Part shown: positions 49,222 to 58,214 of the stretch, in pieces | Position numbering within the stretch: position 1 is the first letter of the stretch | Layout of the letters: every line of letters begins with the position of its first letter | Assembly (NCBI RefSeq): GCF_010811875.1 | Contig: NZ_VKHP01000006.1 | Location: forward strand, 34,013-98,012 | DNA length: 64,000 nucleotides | Reading direction: 5' to 3' | Source: Bradyrhizobium uaiense | Lineage (GTDB): Bacteria > Pseudomonadota > Alphaproteobacteria > Rhizobiales > Xanthobacteraceae | Notes under the pieces: generated by a model | What the model was told of the DNA's origin: nothing | Databases searched by the model: none | What the model saw: only the letters and a program-made list of their open reading frames with translations | Translations under genes and position numbers: made by a program

Positions 49222-50886
49222 ATGGCGTTCGAGTTCGCAACGGCCAGCCAATGGCGTTCGATCCTGTTCCTGACGCTGACCTGTCTCGTCCTGTTCCTGC
49301 CGGGCTTCTTCACCATCCCGCCGATCGACCGCGACGAGGTCCGCTTTGCCCAGGCGACCAAACAGATGGTCGAGAGCGGCGACTTCGTCGACATCCGCTT
49401 CCAGGACGACGTCCGCTACAAGAAGCCGGTCGGCATCTACTGGATGCAAGCGGCGGCGCTGAAGACGATCTCCGCGCTCGGGGTGCCGCGCGCCCAGGTC
49501 CGCATCTGGGTCTACCGCCTGCCGTCCCTGATCGGGGCGATCGGCGCGGTGTTACTCACATATTGGACGGCGCTCGCCTTCGTGACACGACAGGGCGCGG
49601 TGCTGGCCGCCTTGATGATGGCAAGCTGCGTGCTGCTCGGCGTCGAGGCGCGATTGGCCAAGACCGACGCGATGCTGCTCCTGACGGTCACCGCCGCGAT
49701 GGGGGCGATGGCGCGAGTCTACATGTCCTGGCAGCGCGGCGAGGATCCGGCGCACCCATCATGGGGCCCGCCTGCGGTCTTCTGGACGGCGCTCGCGGTC
49801 GGCATCCTGCTCAAGGGGCCGCTGATCCTGATGTTCGTCGGCCTCCCTATGGCCGGGCTTGCGATACTCGATCGCTCGGCGGCCTGGTTCTGGCGCATGC
49901 GCCCGGTCTGGGGTCTGATGTGGACCCTGGTGCTGGTGCTGCCATGGTTCGTGCTGATCTTCCTCCGCGCGGGCGACGCCTTCTTTGCCGACTCGGTCGG
50001 CGGCGACATGCTGAGCAAGCTCGGCGCACAGGAATCTCACGGCGCGCCGCCAGGGCTCTATCTGCTGCTGTTCTGGATCACGTTCTGGCCCGGCGCACCG
50101 CTCGCCGGCATGGCGGCGCCTGCGATCTGGCGCGCGCGCCGTGAGCCCGGCGCCCAGTTCCTGCTGGCCTGGCTGATTCCATCCTGGATCGTGTTCGAGG
50201 CGGTGCTGACGAAGCTGCCGCATTACGTGCTGCCGCTCTATCCGGCGATCGCGATCCTGACCGTGGGCGCGCTGGAACGGCGCGTGCTGTCGCGCTCACC
50301 CTGGCTGTTGCGCGCCGCCGCCTGGTGGTTCGCTATCCCCGCGTTCGGCGCGGTGCTGGTGATCGTCGGCGCGATCAAGGCGATCCATCAGCCGGTGTTT
50401 CCGGCCTGGCCGTTGTTCGCCGTGGCGATGGTGTTCGGTCTGATCGCGTGGTGGATGTTCGAGGATAGCCGTGCTGAGCGCTCGCTGCTCAATGCGGTGA
50501 TCGCCGCGGTGTTGATGGCAGGCGCCACGTATGGCGTGGTGCTGCCGCGGCTCACCACGGTGTTTCCGAGCCAGGAGGTCGCACGCGCATTGCGCAACGT
50601 GACCTGCGTCGGCCCGAAGGCGGCGGCCGCCGGCTTCCATGAGCCGAGCCTCGTGTTCATGACCGATACCTCGACGCTGCTCACCGACGGATCGGGTGCC
50701 GCGGATTTCCTCGGGCAGGGCTCCTGCCGCTTCGCGCTGGTCGAACAGCGCTCGGAACGCGCCTTCGTGCAGCGCGCCGAGGCCATCGGCCTGCGCTACA
50801 ACGCGCCGGTGCGGATCGAGGGCTACAACATCTCGCAGGGCAAGGCGGTCTCGATTGCAATCTTCCGTTCTGAAGGAACGGAGTGA
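49222..50886 (+). CDS. GT83/ArnT-like polyprenyl-phosphate sugar glycosyltransferase
   Basis: 554 residues with about 11-12 membrane spans. The catalytic first loop carries IPPIDRDEVRFAQATKQMVE (the D-E pair typical of ArnT/PMT), then RFQDDVRYKKPVGIYWMQA; a K-L-P-H-Y-x-L-P box (TKLPHYVLPLYPA) follows the middle spans. Such enzymes move a sugar from a polyprenyl phosphate donor to lipid A or other envelope targets. Neighbours encode a PAP2 phosphatase, the donor-making GT2 and a LAB_N protein. I started at the ATG at 49222; an upstream ATG at 49141 is possible. Confidence 0.88.
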   Translation: MAFEFATASQWRSILFLTLTCLVLFLPGFFTIPPIDRDEVRFAQATKQMVESGDFVDIRFQDDVRYKKPVGIYWMQAAALKTISALGVPRAQVRIWVYRLPSLIGAIGAVLLTYWTALAFVTRQGAVLAALMMASCVLLGVEARLAKTDAMLLLTVTAAMGAMARVYMSWQRGEDPAHPSWGPPAVFWTALAVGILLKGPLILMFVGLPMAGLAILDRSAAWFWRMRPVWGLMWTLVLVLPWFVLIFLRAGDAFFADSVGGDMLSKLGAQESHGAPPGLYLLLFWITFWPGAPLAGMAAPAIWRARREPGAQFLLAWLIPSWIVFEAVLTKLPHYVLPLYPAIAILTVGALERRVLSRSPWLLRAAAWWFAIPAFGAVLVIVGAIKAIHQPVFPAWPLFAVAMVFGLIAWWMFEDSRAERSLLNAVIAAVLMAGATYGVVLPRLTTVFPSQEVARALRNVTCVGPKAAAAGFHEPSLVFMTDTSTLLTDGSGAADFLGQGSCRFALVEQRSERAFVQRAEAIGLRYNAPVRIEGYNISQGKAVSIAIFRSEGTE

Positions 50887-50887
50887 C

Positions 50888-51733
50888 ATGCCGGCGCCGC
50901 CCGCCATCCCGGAATCCGCCAATTATTTCGGACGATTGCTGACGCTGGTCTGGCTGTCCTTTGCCCAGCTGGTGCGGGCGCCGTCGCATTCGCGCCGGGC
51001 CGAGGCGGCGCGACGCTCCGCGCGCCACGCATTGTTGCTCGTCGTCATCGTCGGCGGCGTGATCGTCACGCTGATGTATGTGGTCGATGTCGCAGAGATC
51101 AGCCTGATGCCACCACGTGGCACGCCGGGTCTCTGGTGGGTGAAAGTGCTCACCGATTTCGGCAAGGACGAGTATGTGCTGAGCGCGCTCGGCCTGCTGC
51201 TGATTGCGGTGGCGTTGGCGGCACCTGCACTGCGCGGTGTGCCGCGCGCGACGTTGCTCGGCCTCGGAACGCGGCTGCAGTACCTGTTCCTGTCGATCAT
51301 GCTGTCGGTCGCGGTCGGTGAACTGATCAAGTGGATCGTCGGCCGCGGGCGGCCTTTTGTCGGCGGCAAGGCCAACGCGTTCAACTTCCAGCATTTCGCC
51401 GGCACCGAGGCCTATTCGAGCTTTCCGTCGGGACATTCGATCACTGCGTTCGCGCTGGCCTTCGCCGTGTCGGCAGTATGGCCGCGGGCACGGGGCGTGA
51501 TGCTGGTCTATGCGCTGATCATCATCGCGACACGGCTGGTACTGCTGGCTCATCACCCGAGCGACGTGGTGGCGGGCGCGCTGGTCGGCGTGATCGGCGC
51601 AATGATCGTGCGCTACTGGTTCGCGGCCCGCCGCCTTGGTTTCGCCATTGATCGCGATGGGACCGTTGTGGCGCTGCCGGGACCGTCGGAAGGGCGCCTT
51701 AAAAGGGTTGCGGGGAGCGCCTTCGCCCCATAA
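50888..51733 (+). CDS. PAP2-family lipid phosphatase
   Basis: 281 residues with about six membrane spans. The three PAP2 signature parts are all present: KWIVGRGRP (148-156), PSGHS (180-184) and RLVLLAHHPSD (216-226). It probably removes a phosphate from a membrane lipid, such as lipid A or undecaprenyl pyrophosphate. Context between sugar transferases suggests lipid A remodelling. It starts 1 bp after the GT83 stop. Confidence 0.88.
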   Translation: MPAPPAIPESANYFGRLLTLVWLSFAQLVRAPSHSRRAEAARRSARHALLLVVIVGGVIVTLMYVVDVAEISLMPPRGTPGLWWVKVLTDFGKDEYVLSALGLLLIAVALAAPALRGVPRATLLGLGTRLQYLFLSIMLSVAVGELIKWIVGRGRPFVGGKANAFNFQHFAGTEAYSSFPSGHSITAFALAFAVSAVWPRARGVMLVYALIIIATRLVLLAHHPSDVVAGALVGVIGAMIVRYWFAARRLGFAIDRDGTVVALPGPSEGRLKRVAGSAFAP

Positions 51734-51746
51734 AAGCGGTCGCCCG

Positions 51747-52580
51747 ATGGCCGGATCGGGCGGGTTCCAGCCACTGACAACACCAACCACGAGTGCCGAT
51801 TTGCCTGCTCCCGACCAGACGCCGGTCGCCGTTTCCATCGTCGTGCCTGTGCGCAACGAGGCGGACAATATCGCGCCGCTGATCGCCGAGATCGCGGCTG
51901 CGCTCGACGGACGCTGGGCCTACGAGATCGTCTACGTCAATGACGGCTCGACGGATACGACCGGCGAGCGGCTGGGCGCGATCATGGCGCAGCGGCCCAA
52001 TCTCCGGCAACTCCGCCACACCGTCTCTTCGGGGCAGTCGGCCGCCGTGCGCAGTGGCGTGCGCGCCGCGCGCGGCGCAATCGTGGCAACGCTCGATGGG
52101 GACGGTCAGAACAATCCGGCCTTCCTGCCGGACCTGATCGCGGCGATCGAAAGCGGCAATGGCCGGGTCGGCCTCGCCGCAGGCCAGCGCGTGGGGCGCA
52201 AGGACACCGGTTTCAAGAAGTTGCAATCGCGCATCGCCAATGCGGTGCGCGGGATCATCCTGCGCGACGGCACCCGCGACACCGGGTGCGGCCTGAAGGC
52301 GTTTCCGCGCGAGGTGTTTTTGACGATGCCCTATTTCGACGGGCTGCATCGCTTCCTTCCGGCGCTGGTCCGCCGCGAGGGGCTCGCGATTGCCTATGTC
52401 GATGTCGTCGACCGCCCGCGCCATTCCGGCGTGTCAAACTACGGATTCTTCGACCGGCTCTGGATCGGGATCATGGATCTTGCCGGCGTGTGGTGGCTGA
52501 TCCGCCGCAAGAAGCCGACGCCGGTCGTCACTGAGGTGACTGATGTCGCCGCAGCGCCGGTCGCTACCGAGGTGAAGTGA
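51747..52580 (+). CDS. GT2 glycosyltransferase, polyprenyl-phosphate sugar synthase type
   Basis: 277 residues. VSIVVPVRNEADNIAPLI opens a GT-A fold; VNDGSTD (64-70) and DGDGQNNP (117-124) hold the nucleotide-sugar and metal-binding Asps. The pattern is that of DPM1/ArnC-like synthases that load a sugar onto polyprenyl phosphate, but without the usual C-terminal membrane spans. It would feed the GT83 enzyme. The ATG at 51747 is chosen; the frame extends upstream over the PAP2 end. Confidence 0.85.
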   Translation: MAGSGGFQPLTTPTTSADLPAPDQTPVAVSIVVPVRNEADNIAPLIAEIAAALDGRWAYEIVYVNDGSTDTTGERLGAIMAQRPNLRQLRHTVSSGQSAAVRSGVRAARGAIVATLDGDGQNNPAFLPDLIAAIESGNGRVGLAAGQRVGRKDTGFKKLQSRIANAVRGIILRDGTRDTGCGLKAFPREVFLTMPYFDGLHRFLPALVRREGLAIAYVDVVDRPRHSGVSNYGFFDRLWIGIMDLAGVWWLIRRKKPTPVVTEVTDVAAAPVATEVK

Positions 52581-52918
52581 TGCTGATTCAGTTTGGCCAG
52601 GCGCTGAGCGCCTATTTTTACGACACGTTCGTCGCCAAGTTCGATTTCTGGTTGGCGTTCGGCCTCGTCGCGCAACTGTTGTTCACCGCGCGTTTCCTGG
52701 TGCAGTGGATTTCCAGCGAGCGCGCCGGGCAGAGCGTGGTGCCGATGGCGTTCTGGTTCTTCTCGATGGGCGGCGGCTTGATGACGCTGATCTACGGGCT
52801 CGCCAAGCGTGAGCCGGTCATCATTATCGGGCAGGGCCTCGCCACGCTGATCTACATCCGCAACATCATGCTGATCCTGAAGAACCGCGGACGCGGGTCG
52901 AAGACGCTCGAGAACTGA
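52580..52918 (+). CDS. LAB_N (lipid A biosynthesis N-terminal) membrane protein
   Basis: 112 residues with three membrane spans. FDFWLAFGLVAQLLFTARFL, VQWISSERAGQSVVPMAFWF, then GLMTLIYGLAKREPVIIIGQ is the complete LAB_N domain. Such proteins appear with sugar-lipid transferases of this kind and may move a lipid-linked sugar. Its start overlaps the GT2 stop (TGATG). Confidence 0.9.
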   Translation: MLIQFGQALSAYFYDTFVAKFDFWLAFGLVAQLLFTARFLVQWISSERAGQSVVPMAFWFFSMGGGLMTLIYGLAKREPVIIIGQGLATLIYIRNIMLILKNRGRGSKTLEN

Positions 52919-53117
52919 TCCCAGCGGTCGCCGCGCGGCGAGCGGTACGCCGGGCTTCCTGCAATTTCGATAAATTCCAGCATCGAGTTCAGCTCGGCAT
53001 CAATTGCGACCGAATCTGAACGGCGGTCAAACATTCGCCTCAAGGCGTATGGCATCTACGCCTTGTCGTTGGCGTGGCGGCATCCCGAGATCATGCGCCG
53101 TGGCATGAGGGGCGTTG
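52919..53117. other. Gap between the glycolipid cluster and the peptidase gene
   Basis: About 200 bp with no gene seen. It probably contains the promoter of the peptidase gene. Confidence 0.4.
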
Positions 53118-54926
53118 ATGACCAGCCGTGGCGAGGCGACCAAAGCGGGTGGTTATCGATCGATTGTCCGCGATGTTCCGCTGCCTGACGCGCCGCCGCT
53201 GACCGGCGAGGGCGGTGTGCCGGACCGGCGCGCGGTCAACATCCGCTGGATCGCGGGGACGGTTCTGATCGGGACCGCTGCCCTCGTTCTCCTTGGTGGC
53301 GCGCTTCGCGGCGCGTTCGGCAATCGCACGCGATTCGCGGCATCGCCGGTCGTTTCGCTGCCGCGCTTTACGGGGCAGGTGGTTGACGAAGCGCGGCGTG
53401 GCGATCGTCTGGATCGGAGGCACGACTCGCAAGGCAATTCCACCGCACTCAAGATCGAGCAGCTAAGCGATACGGGTTCGGTCCGTCCATTCACGCGGGT
53501 GTCAGCCCGACTCGCGGAGATCGCCCCCCAGCCACAACCGGACCATCGCGATGCACCGGGAGACAGCAAGGACCAGCAGCGAGCATACTCACTAAGCGCT
53601 GCGCTGTCGGAGTTGCCGCCCATCATCCGGGCCGGTCCATCCCGCCGCGGGCTGCCGGGCGGCACCAGCGCTTATGCTGCTGATGAAGCCGTGCCGCAGC
53701 CGCCTTCTCCGATCGGTGACGCCGTCAACGTAACCAACCTGCCGAAGTCTCCCGTGTCGTCGCGCCACCATCGACACGTCATTATCGCGAGAGCCGGTGA
53801 CACGCTGTCTGCCATTCTGCGGGCGTTGACCGCGGCTGCGGAGGACGCGCCAGCCGTTCTTGCCGCTTTCCCGTCGCTTGGCACGCAAGCGGCACTGTCC
53901 GGCGGCGAGAAGATCACGATCGTCGAGCAGAACGGCGACAACGGTTCGCCACGCGGTCATGTCGCGAAAGTGTCGATCGAACGGGCGGACGCCAGCGTGA
54001 CCGCCGTCGGTCGCACCGATGGCGGCGAATATCAGGCGATCGCGCCGGAGCAGCCTGACAGTTCCTCGCGGAGCGAGAGTACGCTGCGTCAGTCGATCGA
54101 CGCGCACGCCGTTCCCGGCGAAACGTTACGTGATGGGCTTAACGCGCTTGCACGCTCCAATCACGTCGACACGGGGATTCTTGCCGAATTGATGCGCCTG
54201 TGCGGCCGCGATTTCGACCTCGACGAGCCGCTCGGCGACACCGACGTGGCCGAGATCATCTACGCTCCCAACGACATTGGCCAGCCGGAGCTGGTCTTCA
54301 TCGACTTGACGGCGGGCGGGCAGACCCGCCGGTACTATCGCTTCACTGCGCCGGACGACGGCAGCTCCGATTTCTATGATGAGAGCGGCCAGTCCATCAC
54401 CAAATTCCTGTTGCGCAAGCCGGTCGTCAGCGGGCGCCTCGGCGACGGCTTTGGCTGGCGGATTCATCCGATCCTCGGCGACCGCCGCTTCCATGAGGGC
54501 GTCGATTTTGCCGCGTCCTACGGCTCGCCGATCGCGGCTGCGGGTGCCGGCGTCGTCGAGACCGAAGGGTACGAACGCGGCTATGGAAAATACATCCGCG
54601 TGCGTCACGATCGTGGCTACGAGACGACCTATGCCCATGTTGCGAGTTTCCCGCCCGGACTGAAGATCGGCGACCGTGTTCGTCAGGGCGACACCATTGC
54701 CTATGTCGGATCGACAGGCCTCTCGACCGGTCCGCATCTCTACTATGAGGTGCGGATCAACGGCCGCAACGTCGATCCGCTTCGGATGAAATTGTCAGGC
54801 GGCCGGCTGCTGCAAGGCGAGCTCCTTGGAGCTTTCGATCGCCAGCGGGACAGCATCGACCAACTCGCTGCGGCCTCCGCGTTTCCGCGGCGGCAGCCTG
54901 GCTCCGACCACCGGCCGCCGACGTAA
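53118..54926 (+). CDS. M23 family metallopeptidase (envelope)
   Basis: 602 residues. One membrane span at about 43-65 (IAGTVLIGTAALVLLGGAL) anchors it. A LysM-like or OapA-like module spans about 220-275 (HVIIARAGDTLSAILRALTA). The C-terminal M23 domain (about 445-565) has H459-E-G-V-D463, YAHV, and HLYYEV (H540) as zinc and catalytic residues. It likely trims peptidoglycan cross-links during growth or division. Start at the ATG at 53118. Confidence 0.88.
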   Translation: MTSRGEATKAGGYRSIVRDVPLPDAPPLTGEGGVPDRRAVNIRWIAGTVLIGTAALVLLGGALRGAFGNRTRFAASPVVSLPRFTGQVVDEARRGDRLDRRHDSQGNSTALKIEQLSDTGSVRPFTRVSARLAEIAPQPQPDHRDAPGDSKDQQRAYSLSAALSELPPIIRAGPSRRGLPGGTSAYAADEAVPQPPSPIGDAVNVTNLPKSPVSSRHHRHVIIARAGDTLSAILRALTAAAEDAPAVLAAFPSLGTQAALSGGEKITIVEQNGDNGSPRGHVAKVSIERADASVTAVGRTDGGEYQAIAPEQPDSSSRSESTLRQSIDAHAVPGETLRDGLNALARSNHVDTGILAELMRLCGRDFDLDEPLGDTDVAEIIYAPNDIGQPELVFIDLTAGGQTRRYYRFTAPDDGSSDFYDESGQSITKFLLRKPVVSGRLGDGFGWRIHPILGDRRFHEGVDFAASYGSPIAAAGAGVVETEGYERGYGKYIRVRHDRGYETTYAHVASFPPGLKIGDRVRQGDTIAYVGSTGLSTGPHLYYEVRINGRNVDPLRMKLSGGRLLQGELLGAFDRQRDSIDQLAAASAFPRRQPGSDHRPPT

Positions 54927-54945
54927 CCTTCGAAGGCGCGTTTGA

Positions 54946-56649
54946 TTAAAGCCGCCCGTGCGCCGGAAGCTCGGCTGCATCGACCGCATTCTCACGATCG
55001 GCGGCGGTCTCGCCGGCGGCATCGAGCACGGGATAGGCGACCGAGCAGATGTGCGAATGGATGCGGCGAAGGTCGCGCAGCACGTCGAGATGCAGCGAGG
55101 TGGTCTCGATGGTCTCGGGTCGGCCTTCGCGCAGGCGCTCCAGATGGCGCTCGACGGCGGCCAATTCGGCTGTGCGCAGTGCAGCCTTCTCGGTAAGCAG
55201 CTTGCGCGCCTCGTTGGCGTCGCCTGACATGAAGACGCCGAATGCCATCCGCAGCGAGTCGATCGTGCGCTTGTGGAATGCCGACAATTCCTCGGCACCT
55301 TCGGCGGAGAATTGCAGGCGGTGCTTGATCTTCTTGGTCGCGAGCTCGCTCAGATTCTTGTCGACGATGTCGCCGATATGCTCGAGATTGATCGCGAACG
55401 AAACGATCTCCATCGCGCGCTGCCCCTCGCGCTCGTCGAGGCTGCCGCGGGTGAGTTTGGTGACGTAGAGCTTGATCGCCTCGTTCAGATGGTCGACGGT
55501 GTTGTCCATCTTCGAGACTTGGTCGACCACGGCGCGATCATTGGTCATCATCGCCGTCATGACCTTGCGCAGCATCGCCTCGGTGTGGTCGCCCATGTGC
55601 AGCACCTCGCGCGCCGCATCGGCCAGCGCGAGCGACGGCGTCTCCAGTGCACTCTCGTCGAGATAGCGCGGCCGTGACGGATCGGTCTCCTGTGCCCGCT
55701 TCGGCAACAGACGCTCGAGCAGGCGCGCCATATGGTCGAGCACGCCGATGAACAGCAGCGCAGTCGCAACGTTGAACGCAATGTGGAACAGCGCGGTCGC
55801 CTTGGCGAGATCGGGCTGCCAGGCGTAGATGGTCTCCGTGATCGGGCGCAGGAACGGCGCCACCAGCAGGATGCCGACGACGCGGTTGACGAGATTGCCA
55901 ACCGGCAGCCGGTAGCTTGCCGGATTCTCGCGCCGAGCGCCTTCGATCAATGGATTGATGGCGCTGCCGAGGTTGGCACCGAGCACGAGCGCGAACGCGG
56001 CATAGGGCGAGATGAACTGGGAATAGGCCAGCGACATCACCAGCAGCACGCTGGCAACGCTGGAGTGGACCAGCCAGGTGACGACAGCGCCGATCAGGAT
56101 GCAGAGCACGGGATCGCCGGTGATCGCGCCAAGGAACACGCGCACGCCCGGGGCATTCTCGGCGGGGGCCATCGTATCGAGCAGGATGTGCAGCGCGAGC
56201 AGCATCAGGCCGAGGCCGATCGAGACGCGGCCGAGATCCTTGATCCGGGAGCGCGGCCCGCTGCGGAATGCGACGAGGCCTGTGATGAACAGCACCGGCG
56301 CTACGGCTGCGATGTTGAACGACAGCACCTGCACGATCAGCGTGGTGCCGATATTGGCACCGAGCATGATCGCGAGCGCCGGCACAAGGCTCACGATCTC
56401 CTCGGCCGCGAAAGAACTGGTGATCAGGGCGGTCGCGGTCGAGCTCTGGAGCAGGGCAGTCAGACCGAGGCCGGCGCCAAGGGCGGTGAACCGGTTGCTC
56501 AGCGCCCTCGCCAGCAACAGCCGCAAATCGGGCCCGAAGGCACGCAGAATCCCGCTGTGGACCATGTGCAGGCCCCACAGCAGGAGGGCGACGCCCCCCA
56601 TCAGATCAAGCAGAACAAGGCTTCCCATACTTCCTGGATATCCCGGCAA
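54946..56649 (-). CDS. Na/Pi cotransporter family protein with PhoU-like domain
   Basis: 567 residues. Two inverted transporter repeats have the signature QSSTAT (68-73) and HSSVAS (195-200), spread over about 8-10 spans. The C-terminal PhoU-like region (about 345-545; AVVDQVSKMDNTVDHLNEAI) is cytoplasmic. This matches NptA/YjbB-type phosphate exporters or importers. A Met at residue 8 (56628) is a likely alternative start. It faces convergently against the M23 gene with a 19-bp gap. Confidence 0.9.
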   Translation of the reverse strand: MPGYPGSMGSLVLLDLMGGVALLLWGLHMVHSGILRAFGPDLRLLLARALSNRFTALGAGLGLTALLQSSTATALITSSFAAEEIVSLVPALAIMLGANIGTTLIVQVLSFNIAAVAPVLFITGLVAFRSGPRSRIKDLGRVSIGLGLMLLALHILLDTMAPAENAPGVRVFLGAITGDPVLCILIGAVVTWLVHSSVASVLLVMSLAYSQFISPYAAFALVLGANLGSAINPLIEGARRENPASYRLPVGNLVNRVVGILLVAPFLRPITETIYAWQPDLAKATALFHIAFNVATALLFIGVLDHMARLLERLLPKRAQETDPSRPRYLDESALETPSLALADAAREVLHMGDHTEAMLRKVMTAMMTNDRAVVDQVSKMDNTVDHLNEAIKLYVTKLTRGSLDEREGQRAMEIVSFAINLEHIGDIVDKNLSELATKKIKHRLQFSAEGAEELSAFHKRTIDSLRMAFGVFMSGDANEARKLLTEKAALRTAELAAVERHLERLREGRPETIETTSLHLDVLRDLRRIHSHICSVAYPVLDAAGETAADRENAVDAAELPAHGRL

Positions 56650-56976
56650 ATTCGAGTCGAAGGGGTCACGCTATAGAGCCAACTGACCTGGGATCAACCC
56701 CTTTTTGTTCCCGCTGGAACAGGCTGGCGGAGAGCGCCGATAACGCTGGCGGAGAGCGCCGATAACGAAGAGGCCGCCAATTAAGGCGCTGGGGTCATTG
56801 GCAACTTTGGCGCCGGCCTCATGGTTCAAAGATGGCGCCCGGTAAATGAATCTCGAACCAGAATGCTCAATTGCGATTGGTTCCGCTAGGCAGTTTCCAA
56901 TCTTTCGCCGTTATGACGGTAGGAACGAGAGAGCTGTCCAGCCAAGAAGCTGCCCAGAAAGACTTGGGGATCCAGA
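56650..56976. other. Intergenic region with a 22-bp tandem repeat
   Basis: 327 bp without a convincing gene, between divergent genes. The only structure seen is a perfect tandem repeat (56723-56766). It likely holds the promoters for both flanking genes. Confidence 0.5.
56723..56766. repeat. Perfect 22-bp tandem duplication
   Basis: The unit gctggcggagagcgccga plus taac occurs at 56723-56744 and again at 56745-56766 without a mismatch. Confidence 0.9.
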
Positions 56977-57222
56977 ATGTTCATGAATCGCCGCAAGAGC
57001 GAACGCCGGCCCTGCCGGAGCGTTGCCAAAATTCAGTTGGGCACGGGGTCGTTGCCGCGTGACTGCATGATCACCGACATTTCCTCTGGCGGTGTCAAGG
57101 TGATCGCCGAATATCTCGAGATTCCGCCGGAGTTCACCATCATCCTGTCGAGCGGCAGCCCGCGCCAGTGCCGTCTGGCCTGGCAAATCGGGCACGAATT
57201 CGGCGCCCAGTTCGTCGACTGA
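56977..57222 (+). CDS. PilZ-domain protein
   Basis: 81 residues. RRKSERRPC (5-13) supplies the RxxxR part and DISSGG (34-39) the DxSxGG part of the c-di-GMP-binding PilZ motif. It lacks other domains. It may connect c-di-GMP to the pilus or surface genes next to it. The start could also be Met3 or Met at 56983. Confidence 0.85.
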   Translation: MFMNRRKSERRPCRSVAKIQLGTGSLPRDCMITDISSGGVKVIAEYLEIPPEFTIILSSGSPRQCRLAWQIGHEFGAQFVD

Positions 57223-57360
57223 CCAGCCGCCCGGCTGGCTTTCCGCGCGGCATCCGGCACCGCTTCTGGGCCGGATGACGGCGAGATGATGGCATCCTTA
57301 ACCGGAACTTAGGGTTAAGCTGTGAGCATCCCGGAACCTTCGCTGTTCCGAGTCTCATTG

Positions 57361-58185
57361 ATGTCCGAGAAACTACCCCGACCTCCAGGCCGCGTGCGCC
57401 ATCTCGCCGGCTCGGTATCTGCCGTGATCTTGCTGATTGGCCTATCCGCCTGTCAGACCTCGGGGCCATCAGACATCACCGGGTCATTGGGCGATACGGC
57501 GGAGGCCACGCCGGCCCCGGCCGATCCCCGGAGCGACATCGCAACCTACCACGAGCGTGTCCGCGCCAACCCGAAAGACACCGACGCCGCGCTGAAATAC
57601 GCTCGGGCGCTGCGCGCCACCGGCCAGCGGGCACAGGCCGTCGCGGTAATGGAGCAGGCCGTGCTGGCACAGCCCAGCAACAAGGCACTGCTCGCGGGCT
57701 ATGGACGGGCGCTCGCCGACAACGGCAATTTCCAGCAGGCATTCGATGTGCTCGGACGCGCCCACACCCCGGAAGACCCGGACTGGCGCATCCTGTCCGT
57801 GCAGGGCGCCGTGCTCGATCAACTCGATCGGCATGACGAGGCCCGCCAGTATTATTCGAGTGCGCTGAAGATCGTGCCCGACGATCCGTCGGTGCTCTCC
57901 AATCTCGGCCTGTCCTATCTGCTGTCGAAGGACCTGCCGAAGGCCGAGGAGACGCTGCGCCGCGCCCGGGAGCGCGCACCCGGGGACATGCGGGTGCGCA
58001 CCAATCTGGCGGTCGTGGTCGGCTTGCAGGGCCGCCAGGCCGAGGCTGAGACCATCATGAAGGCCGATTTGCCGCCGGAGCAGGGCTCAGCGAATGTCGC
58101 CGCGCTGAAGCGGCTGTTGGCGCGCAGGGATGCGAGCCGGACCGATTCGGACAAGATCCCGGTCGCGACCAGCGGCCGCGACTAG
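57361..58185 (+). CDS. tadD: TadD-like TPR lipoprotein of the Flp pilus system
   Basis: 274 residues. A signal peptide with lipobox LLIGLSAC (Cys31) leads to an array of TPRs from about 55 to 240 (NPKDTDAALKYARALRATGQ, PDDPSVLSNLGLSYLLSKDL). TadD is an outer-membrane pilotin-like factor needed for Tad secretin assembly. It is convergent with cpaE, 29 bp away. An upstream GTG at 57322 would put residues before the signal and is less likely. Confidence 0.8.
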   Translation: MSEKLPRPPGRVRHLAGSVSAVILLIGLSACQTSGPSDITGSLGDTAEATPAPADPRSDIATYHERVRANPKDTDAALKYARALRATGQRAQAVAVMEQAVLAQPSNKALLAGYGRALADNGNFQQAFDVLGRAHTPEDPDWRILSVQGAVLDQLDRHDEARQYYSSALKIVPDDPSVLSNLGLSYLLSKDLPKAEETLRRARERAPGDMRVRTNLAVVVGLQGRQAEAETIMKADLPPEQGSANVAALKRLLARRDASRTDSDKIPVATSGRD

Positions 58186-58214
58186 AGCGTCTTCACGCGA
58201 AATCCGGACGGCTG

